Assembly: GCA_030045935.1 (NCBI GenBank)
Contig: JASIEN010000325.1
Span: 1-11,943, forward strand
Reading direction: 5' to 3'
Source of the DNA: Candidatus Sulfotelmatobacter sp.
GTDB taxonomy: Bacteria; Acidobacteriota; Terriglobia; Terriglobales; Acidobacteriaceae
DNA: 11,943 nucleotides
The position numbers and the translations under genes were made by a program. Of the stretch, positions 7,539-11,943 are shown in pieces. Each line of letters starts with the position of its first letter. The first letter of the stretch is position 1. The notes beneath the pieces are model-generated. The model made no database searches. It was not told where the DNA came from and worked only from the letters and a program-made list of their open reading frames with translations.

Positions 7539-7784
7539 CTACTTGCTCGCTTTCGCGTGCTTGCCGATGTAATCGATGGCATCCTGCACGGTGCGGATTT
7601 TCTCCGCGTCCTCGTCGGGAATTTCGATGTCGAACCCTTCTTCGAAAGCCATGACTAGCTCGACCGTGTCCAGTGAATCGGCGCCCAGGTCGTCTACGAA
7701 CGATGCGCTGGGAGTGACTTCTCCCTCATCCACGCCCAACTGCTCCACGATGATCTGCTTTACCTTCTCATCAACGGCTGCCAT
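7539..7784 (-). CDS. acpP: acyl carrier protein
   Basis: An 81-residue acidic protein carrying growing acyl chains on a phosphopantetheine arm. The attachment site is Ser37 in the signature DDLGADSLDTVELVMAFEE. The helix III region EIPDEDAEKI and the end TVQDAIDYIGKH are also typical. The ATG at 7784 has a good GAGGAG ribosome site 4 nt upstream (minus-strand TTAAGCGAGGAGAATC before ATG). It is the first gene of an acpP-fabF pair; fabD, fabG and plsX, often found before acpP, are not present. Confidence 0.98.
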   Translation of the reverse strand: MAAVDEKVKQIIVEQLGVDEGEVTPSASFVDDLGADSLDTVELVMAFEEGFDIEIPDEDAEKIRTVQDAIDYIGKHAKASK

Positions 7785-7942
7785 GATTCTCCTCGCTTAA
7801 CTCCGATTTGATTTCGAATGCGATGCCCGCGATGCAAGCGCCAGAAGAAAGCTTGCTCCAATCTTAAGAGTGTTGCCTCATCTTCCGTCGGTCCCCGGCC
7901 ACTATTTTCAGATGCTGGGGCGACAGATAAAGGCGAACGTGT

Positions 7943-7972
7943 AGTGTAAACATCCGGGCAATTCGCTGTAAA
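7943..7972 (-). promoter_or_regulatory. possible acpP promoter
   Basis: On the minus strand TTTACA (7967-7972) and TACACT (7943-7948) are separated by 18 bp, matching the sigma-70 consensus at 5 of 6 and 4 of 6 positions. It would give a leader of about 150 nt before acpP. Called by eye only. Confidence 0.3.
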
Positions 7973-8039
7973 GGAAGCATTGATTTTATAGAACTGAGTC
8001 ATAAACGGTTCTGGGAAGGCCACGGCTTCGGGCATGCCG

Positions 8040-8065
8040 AAAGGAGCCACTAAAAGGAGCCATTA
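8040..8065 (+). repeat. tandem 13-bp repeat containing Shine-Dalgarno sequences
   Basis: AAAGGAGCCACTA (8040-8052) is followed at once by AAAGGAGCCATTA (8053-8065), one mismatch in 13. Each copy holds AAAGGAG. The second copy is ideally spaced from the ATG at 8066. A third, looser relative, CAAGGAGCTAATC (8211-8223), serves as the dtd ribosome site. Confidence 0.65.
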
Positions 8066-8134
8066 ATGAGACAGTTCCAGTCTAATCTCCGCGCTGTGAT
8101 ATACCTTCAGCATCCTAAATGCGCCCGCGCGTAG
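8066..8134 (+). CDS. possible 22-residue leader peptide or small protein
   Basis: The ORF encodes MRQFQSNLRAVIYLQHPKCARA, basic, with no membrane segment or known motif. Its only support is an excellent ribosome site: AAAGGAG ends 6 nt before the ATG. A preceding 10-codon ORF (8034-8066, MPKGATKRSH) ends in TAATG, so its stop overlaps this start. The ORF stops 95 bp before dtd. It may be a leader for dtd, an independent small protein, or a fortuitous ORF. Confidence 0.25.
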   Translation: MRQFQSNLRAVIYLQHPKCARA

Positions 8135-8156
8135 TGGTCAAACCGATGCGGGCCTC

Positions 8157-8193
8157 ATTCTGAGCATCGCCGCTTGTAAGCGGAGCGCAGAAT
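8157..8193. repeat. imperfect hairpin, possibly a dispersed intergenic repeat
   Basis: Outer arms ATTCTG (8157-8162) and CAGAAT (8188-8193) enclose inner arms CCGCTT (8170-8175) and AAGCGG (8178-8183) with a 2-nt loop, plus an extra GC/GC pairing between them. It is followed by CTTTCAG, so it is a poor terminator. The CATTCTGAGC...AGAATCT framing resembles short intergenic repeats I recall from acidobacterial genomes; that link is from memory and unverified. It lies in the dtd leader, 36 bp before the start codon. Confidence 0.45.
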
Positions 8194-8229
8194 CTTTCAG
8201 CACATCACCCCAAGGAGCTAATCAAGACT

Positions 8230-8679
8230 ATGCGTGCTGTCGTGCAGCGGGTAAGCCGGGCCAGAGTCACGGTGAACGGTGAAATGACAGGCGAAATCGG
8301 TGCGGGATTGCTGGTTCTTCTGGGTGTCGGCGGGAACGATACGGAACGCGACGCCGTTTACCTCGCCGAGAAAATTGCCAGCCTGCGCGTGTTCGAGGAC
8401 GAACAGGGCAAAATGAACCTGAGTGTGCAGCAGGTTGGCGGCGCCGTGCTGGCGGTTTCACAGTTCACTTTGTATGGTGACGTGCGGCGGGGCAAGCGGC
8501 CATCTTTCGATGCCGCCGCTCCGCCCGAAAAGGCGCGCCAACTTTACGAATTCTTTGTCGAGCAGATTCGTGCCGCCGGCCTGCGCTGTGAAACCGGGCA
8601 TTTTCAAGAAATGATGAAAGTGGAATTAGTCAACGAGGGCCCAGTGACGATCCTGCTGGACTCGGAAAAAGCTTTCTAA
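8230..8679 (+). CDS. dtd: D-aminoacyl-tRNA deacylase
   Basis: A 149-residue cytosolic proofreading enzyme that frees tRNA from wrongly attached D-amino acids and glycine. The N-terminus MRAVVQRVSRARVTVNGE is characteristic. SQFTLYGD (77-84) is the first active-site signature and NEGPVTILLDS (135-145) carries the second, including the Gly-Pro pair that excludes L-amino acids. Length is usual for the family (about 145-150). AAGGAG (8212-8217) lies 12 nt before the ATG, slightly far but clear. The gene stands alone on its strand and converges on folP, 71 bp away. Confidence 0.97.
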   Translation: MRAVVQRVSRARVTVNGEMTGEIGAGLLVLLGVGGNDTERDAVYLAEKIASLRVFEDEQGKMNLSVQQVGGAVLAVSQFTLYGDVRRGKRPSFDAAAPPEKARQLYEFFVEQIRAAGLRCETGHFQEMMKVELVNEGPVTILLDSEKAF

Positions 8680-8693
8680 AACTCGTTCCGCTT

Positions 8694-8750
8694 CATTCTG
8701 TGGTGTGCTCTGTGTTGTCTGTGGTTTTGGTTCGAATTCTCTGCGTGTTG
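8694..8750. repeat. TG-rich degenerate repeat between convergent dtd and folP
   Basis: The 71-bp gap between the dtd and folP stop codons is mostly a low-complexity run of CTGTGG / CTCTGTG / GTCTGTGG / CTCTGCG units. It resembles 'ctctgtg-ctctgcg' type intergenic repeats I recall from several bacterial phyla; this is unverified. It contains no clear stem-loop terminator. Confidence 0.35.
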
Positions 8751-9668
8751 TTAATGCGCAGCAAGAATCGCATCTGCCACTCGTGCCGCCTCAACCGCTG
8801 CTTTCACATCATGCGTTCGCAGGATGTGCACTCCTTTGAGAATCAGTGCTGTTTGGGCCGCAATACTACCGTAAAGCCTTTCTGAAACGGGCGCATCCTT
8901 TCCATTCTTCGCCAATGCCCGCCCCAGAAAAGATTTTCTCGAAGTTCCCGCCAGTAGAGGAAAGCCCAGCGATTGCAGTTCTTGAAATCGCGACAGCAGG
9001 GGATGGTTCTGCTCAAAATTCTTCCCAAATCCAATCCCGGGATCCAGCACAATCTTTTCCCGCCGAATCCCTGCGAGGACAGCTGCCTCTGCCCACTCGC
9101 GCAGTTCGCGCTTGACCAACAGCACGACATCACCGGGCGGCGGCAGCGTCCGCCATTCTTCCGGGCGTCCTCGCATGTGCATAAGCACTACTCCACATTT
9201 TGCCTCGGCAACCGTTTTGGGCATCTCGCGGTTCCAGCGCAGAGCGCTGATATCATTCACGATCTCAGCCCCTGCAGTCAGCGCGGCACGTGCGACCTCC
9301 GATTTGTAGGTATCGACCGAAATCACAGACTCTGGCCGGTGCTTTTTAATTGCACCAATTACGGGCAAAACACGGTGCAATTCTTCTTCTGCAGAGACGG
9401 GAATTTTCTTGTTTGGGGAGTTGACATCGGAGTCGTCGAATTCCGGCCCGGCACGCGCCCCGGGCCTCGTCGATTCGCCGCCGACATCGATGATGTCAGC
9501 GCCCTCCTCGAGCAACCGCAGGGCGTGATCAATCGCTTTTTCAGGATCGCAGTAAAGTCCGCCATCAGAAAAGGAGTCGGGCGTGACGTTGACAATGCCC
9601 ATGATCAACGTGCGCTTGCCCAGTTCGAGCGTGCGCCTGCCCAGGTTCCACTCGAATACCGTCCTCAT
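8751..9668 (-). CDS. folP: dihydropteroate synthase
   Basis: A 305-residue cytosolic TIM-barrel enzyme of folate synthesis that joins p-aminobenzoate to the pterin pyrophosphate. Signatures in order: MGIVNVTPDSFSDGG (23-37, Asn27), IIDVGGESTRPG (59-70), SVDTYK (117-122), EIVNDISALR (135-144), DPGIGFGKN (209-217) and GTSRKSFLG (241-249), then RTHD near the C-terminus. A stretch of about 20 residues (71-90, acidic then basic, ending NSPNKKIP) sits between GESTRPG and VSAEEELHRV, where most family members have only a few residues. The ATG at 9668 gives a normal N-terminal length, although no ribosome site is evident. No other folate gene is adjacent. Confidence 0.95.
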   Translation of the reverse strand: MRTVFEWNLGRRTLELGKRTLIMGIVNVTPDSFSDGGLYCDPEKAIDHALRLLEEGADIIDVGGESTRPGARAGPEFDDSDVNSPNKKIPVSAEEELHRVLPVIGAIKKHRPESVISVDTYKSEVARAALTAGAEIVNDISALRWNREMPKTVAEAKCGVVLMHMRGRPEEWRTLPPPGDVVLLVKRELREWAEAAVLAGIRREKIVLDPGIGFGKNFEQNHPLLSRFQELQSLGFPLLAGTSRKSFLGRALAKNGKDAPVSERLYGSIAAQTALILKGVHILRTHDVKAAVEAARVADAILAAH

Positions 9669-9733
9669 GCGGCAGATTGTAAATCAGAACTTTGTGGCGG
9701 AATGAAGTGCGTGATTCAAGAAAGTCCGCGTAG

Positions 9734-9754
9734 GGACATCCGTCCTCGGCGTCC
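9734..9754. repeat. small imperfect hairpin upstream of folP
   Basis: GGAC (9734-9737) pairs with GTCC (9751-9754) and CCG (9740-9742) with CGG (9747-9749), loop TCCT, with AT and C unpaired. It lies in the 124-bp gap between the DUF488 gene and folP. No T-tract follows on either strand. It may be a REP-like repeat; nothing else is visible in this gap. Confidence 0.3.
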
Positions 9755-9792
9755 GGCATGAGAAACTGCAATCAGACTCATCCACGGGAACA

Positions 9793-10239
9793 TTAGTGCC
9801 TGCGCACTGCTGCTTCCCGCGAGCGGCTGCCCTTCAATCCGGCTTGGCCAGTGCCCGTCGGAGGCTTGCGTCTCCCCTCAAGCAGTTCCTTCAGTACCGC
9901 AGCGTTATTGTGGGTTTCGTTCTTCGAGGCGTACAACAACGTGATGTGTTTCTTCTTCTGACTGAGTTCGTATAACTTCTGCAGATCTTTTTCCGCCGTC
10001 GGGGCCGCCAGCTCTTTCAAATATCGTTTCCGAAAAGTCTCCCACTGTTGCGGCCGCGCGTGATACCACTTGCGCAACTCATTGGACGGAGATAAATCGC
10101 GCAACCATTCATCCAGCGCCGCTCCCGCCTTGGCCAGCCCTCGCGGCCACAAACGATCCACCAGCACACGCGCTCCGTCGGCACGTGAAACGGGGTCATA
10201 AACGCGTTTTATCGTGACCGGCATGAGTTGGTGCGGCAT
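9793..10239 (-). CDS. DUF488 family protein (YeaO-like)
   Basis: A 148-residue soluble protein of a widespread family without a settled function. Family features are IKRVYDP near the start, RVLVDRLWPRG, DEWLRDLSPSNELRKWYH, WETFRKRYLKEL and the later TLLYASKNETHNNAAVLKELL. The C-terminal 25 residues are basic and low in complexity (EGRRKPPTGTGQ onward), probably a disordered tail. The start is placed at 10239 because GGAGGG (minus strand, 10245-10250) lies 5 nt before that ATG. The longer frame from 10254 would place this ribosome site inside the coding region. It is divergent from the cytochrome gene with 66 bp between starts; a TACAAT-like -10 (10264-10269, minus) is possible. Confidence 0.88.
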   Translation of the reverse strand: MPHQLMPVTIKRVYDPVSRADGARVLVDRLWPRGLAKAGAALDEWLRDLSPSNELRKWYHARPQQWETFRKRYLKELAAPTAEKDLQKLYELSQKKKHITLLYASKNETHNNAAVLKELLEGRRKPPTGTGQAGLKGSRSREAAVRRH

Positions 10240-10244
10240 GGTTT

Positions 10245-10250
10245 CCCTCC
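10245..10250 (-). promoter_or_regulatory. ribosome binding site fixing the DUF488 start
   Basis: GGAGGG on the minus strand, 5 nt before the ATG at 10239. It favours that start over the in-frame ATG five codons upstream (10254). Confidence 0.65.
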
Positions 10251-10305
10251 GCATTGCTTTATTATTGTAAGTCGGTCGCGATGCTTCTGGTGTGGGAAAC
10301 CGGGA

Positions 10306-10668
10306 ATGATTTGGCCACGATCCGCATTACTGATGACAGCGCTCGCTCTTGTTTCGCTGGTCGCTTGTGATGTCGAGCGTCGCAAGTCCGATGCTGAACT
10401 GGGCCTCAACCCTCAGCAGTCTCGCGGGCGCAAAATTTACGATAACTATTGCGACCGCTGCCATCGTCCCTACTCGACGAAAGGCAAGAAAGGGCCAGGC
10501 TTAAAGGGCATGTTCGCCCATCAATATCTGCCGCAAACCGGCCTGCCCGCGAACGACGAACGCGTGAGCGACATCATTATGCACGGCCGCCCTGACATGC
10601 CCGGCTATAGCCAGGTCCTTAGCGCACAGGATCTGCAAGACCTGCTGGCGTACTTGCACACTTTATGA
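10306..10668 (+). CDS. small c-type cytochrome lipoprotein
   Basis: A 120-residue exported, membrane-anchored electron carrier. The N-terminus MIWPRSALLMTALALVSLVAC is a lipoprotein signal with lipobox LVAC, so Cys21 would be lipidated. One covalent haem site is seen, C49-D-R-C52-H53, in YDNYCDRCHRPYS. The GRPDMPGY segment (95-101) supplies a likely sixth ligand, Met98, and the C-terminal helix LSAQDLQDLLAYLHTL closes a class I cytochrome c fold. ATG at 10306 is chosen because it places the signal peptide at the N-terminus; the frame is open further upstream to 10228 but would overlap the divergent gene. The Shine-Dalgarno is weak. selA follows after 42 bp in the same direction. The redox partner is unknown. 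Confidence 0.85.
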   Translation: MIWPRSALLMTALALVSLVACDVERRKSDAELGLNPQQSRGRKIYDNYCDRCHRPYSTKGKKGPGLKGMFAHQYLPQTGLPANDERVSDIIMHGRPDMPGYSQVLSAQDLQDLLAYLHTL

Positions 10669-10674
10669 GTCGGC

Positions 10675-10704
10675 ATGTCATGATCGCAGGGGGAATGTCA
10701 TAAT
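10675..10704 (+). promoter_or_regulatory. direct repeat and possible -10 box before selA
   Basis: ATGTCATGAT (10675-10684) and ATGTCATAAT (10695-10704) differ at one position and start 20 bp apart, about two helical turns. The second ends in CATAAT, a fair -10 box 6 bp before the selA GTG, which would make that transcript nearly leaderless. No convincing -35 is seen, and read-through from the cytochrome gene is equally possible. Confidence 0.25.
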
Positions 10705-10710
10705 TCTTCC

Positions 10711-11943
10711 GTGAGCAGCAGACAGAAATCCGATTTCTTTCGACAGATCCCATCGGTCGACGATCTGCTGCGCGATGCCGGCCTCGCGCAGTTAGCGGCA
10801 AGTTGCGGACATGAGGCACTAACCAACGCAGCTCGCACAGTGCTCGCACGTTTGCGTAATGAAATCGGCTCCGGCCTGCTGAACAACTCAGCCCTGCAAC
10901 TCGCCATCGATGGTTTGTCCGGTGCCGTCGAAGGCGAGCTACGCCACGCTCTGGGCTACTCATTACAGCCGCTGATCAACGCAACTGGCGTGATCCTGCA
11001 TACCAATCTCGGGCGCGCGCCGGTCAGCGCAGCCGCCATCGATCACATTAAGGGAACAGCCGAAACCTACGCCAACCTGGAATTTAATCTCACTGCCGGC
11101 GAGCGCGGAAAGCGCGACGTCCACGTCGAGCGCCTTTTTCAGCGCCTCCTGGACGAAGACGCGAATCCGCGGGAAGACTCGAAGAACGCCACCCGCACCT
11201 CGACAATCGTGGTCAACAACAATGCGGCGGCAGTTCTTCTGGCATTGAACACACTCGCAGACGGCGGAGAAGTCATCGTCTCCCGCGGCGAGCTGGTCGA
11301 GATCGGCGGTTCGTTCCGCATTCCCGATGTCATGGCCAAATCGGGAGCTGTCCTGCGTGAAGTCGGCACCACCAATCGCACCCGCATCGCCGACTACGAA
11401 AAAGCCATCAGCGAGCGCACGCGCCTACTGCTGCGCGTGCATCGCTCGAATTTCGAGATCACCGGATTCACAGAGCAAGCGGCCATGCAGGAGTTAGTCG
11501 AACTCTCCCGTGCCCGCAACATCCCTCTTTTGGAGGACCTTGGCAGTGGTGCGCTGGTCGACCTGCGCCCGTTCGGCATCAGCGGCGAATCGACCGTGCT
11601 CGACAGTCTGCGCGCCGGTGTCGACATCGTCACTTATTCCGGAGATAAGCTGCTTGGCGGCCCGCAAGCCGGACTGATCAGCGGCAAATCCAATCTGGTC
11701 GCGCGCATGCGATCCAATTCGCTGTTTCGCGCCCTGCGCGTTGACAAGCTTACTTATGCCGCGCTCGAAGCTACGCTGCTTGCCTACGTGCGCCACGATT
11801 ACGGCGCGATCCCCACGCTGCGCATGATGCAGCTTACCAAGGAGTCAATCGGCGAGCGCGCTGAGAAGTTGGCAAACAAACTCACGAGTCCAAAGCTGAA
11901 GGTGGAAATCATCGGGGGCGAATCGCTTCTGGGGGGCGGCGCC
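10711..11943 (+). CDS. selA: L-seryl-tRNA(Sec) selenium transferase (selenocysteine synthase), 3' end cut by window
   Basis: A PLP enzyme that turns seryl-tRNA(Sec) into selenocysteinyl-tRNA(Sec) using selenophosphate. The frame has 411 codons and is still open at the last base; the family is about 460 residues, so some 50 are missing. The N-terminal domain begins FFRQIPSVDDLLRDAG; LINATGVILHTNLGRAP, VVNNNAAAVLLAL, VSRGELVEIGGSFRIPDVM, GTTNRTR and LEDLGSGALVDL follow, and YSGDKLLGGPQAG holds the PLP lysine, Lys313. GTG at 10711 is the only usual start codon between the in-frame stop at 10681 and the conserved region. AGGGGGA (10688-10694) is 16 nt away, too far for an ordinary ribosome site. 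An insertion of about 16 residues precedes VVNNNAAAV. It follows the cytochrome gene by 42 bp in the same direction. Confidence 0.96.
   Translation, partial: MSSRQKSDFFRQIPSVDDLLRDAGLAQLAASCGHEALTNAARTVLARLRNEIGSGLLNNSALQLAIDGLSGAVEGELRHALGYSLQPLINATGVILHTNLGRAPVSAAAIDHIKGTAETYANLEFNLTAGERGKRDVHVERLFQRLLDEDANPREDSKNATRTSTIVVNNNAAAVLLALNTLADGGEVIVSRGELVEIGGSFRIPDVMAKSGAVLREVGTTNRTRIADYEKAISERTRLLLRVHRSNFEITGFTEQAAMQELVELSRARNIPLLEDLGSGALVDLRPFGISGESTVLDSLRAGVDIVTYSGDKLLGGPQAGLISGKSNLVARMRSNSLFRALRVDKLTYAALEATLLAYVRHDYGAIPTLRMMQLTKESIGERAEKLANKLTSPKLKVEIIGGESLLGGGA

Larger units (their letters stand above)
7785..8229. other. 445-bp gap between acpP and dtd
   Basis: This stretch separates divergent acpP (minus) and dtd (plus). 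It holds a possible acpP promoter (7943-7972), a tandem ribosome-site-like repeat (8040-8065), a 22-codon ORF (8066-8134), and a long imperfect hairpin (8157-8193). A minus-strand open frame covering 7760-8050 has no family features and overlaps acpP out of frame, so I treat it as non-coding. No tRNA or known riboswitch was recognised. Confidence 0.6.

Noticed and set aside
7760..8050. 96-residue minus-strand frame upstream of acpP
   Set aside because: It overlaps acpP in another frame, has no recognisable motif, and covers the presumed acpP promoter and leader.
10666..10711. Cytochrome and selA frames are the same, separated only by TGA codons, suggesting a selenocysteine read-through fusion
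   Set aside because: The cytochrome ends normally after its C-terminal helix, two TGA codons would have to be read, and no SECIS-like hairpin is evident. Same-frame placement has a one-in-three chance.

Overview
The window looks like a chromosomal stretch from an acidobacterium (Acidobacteriota, Terriglobia-like). The main reason is the 1,200-residue Oar-like TonB-dependent receptor with an N-terminal carboxypeptidase-regulatory-like domain, a family greatly expanded in that phylum. The moderately GC-rich base composition and an FhlA-type sigma-54 activator fit this. The assignment is inference from protein families; no rRNA or other phylogenetic marker lies in the window.

Layout. (1) Positions 2-907 (+) hold the 3' part of a sigma-54-dependent enhancer-binding regulator, cut by the window start. 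It converges on (2) a minus-strand pair: an AgaS-type SIS-domain sugar isomerase/deaminase (4580-5755) followed after 25 bp by the TonB-dependent receptor (952-4554). Together they suggest outer-membrane uptake linked to amino-sugar use. (3) Positions 5756-6248 are mostly non-coding, with promoter-like and palindromic elements and a very small predicted membrane protein (6017-6115, +). (4) acpP and fabF (7784 to 6249, minus) form a short fatty-acid synthesis operon; fabF appears to start at TTG. (5) Positions 7785-8229 are a gene-poor leader with a duplicated Shine-Dalgarno-like repeat, a possible 22-codon ORF and a long imperfect hairpin. (6) dtd (8230-8679, +) encodes D-aminoacyl-tRNA deacylase and converges on folP (8751-9668, minus), dihydropteroate synthase. 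(7) A DUF488 protein (9793-10239, minus) is divergent from a small c-type cytochrome lipoprotein (10306-10668, +). (8) The cytochrome is followed by selA (from 10711, +), selenocysteine synthase, which is cut by the window end. Its open frame runs to the last base.

Most of the window is housekeeping: lipid synthesis, folate, tRNA proofreading and selenocysteine formation. No phage, transposase, CRISPR, rRNA or tRNA gene was seen. The less ordinary material is in the gaps: the 32-residue ORF with operator-like palindromes over its promoter, a terminator-like hairpin with no gene before it, the 12-codon ORF abutting the fabF start, and several hairpins that may be members of dispersed intergenic repeat families. 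I do not see a clearly new multi-gene system here, and the leads below are graded accordingly.
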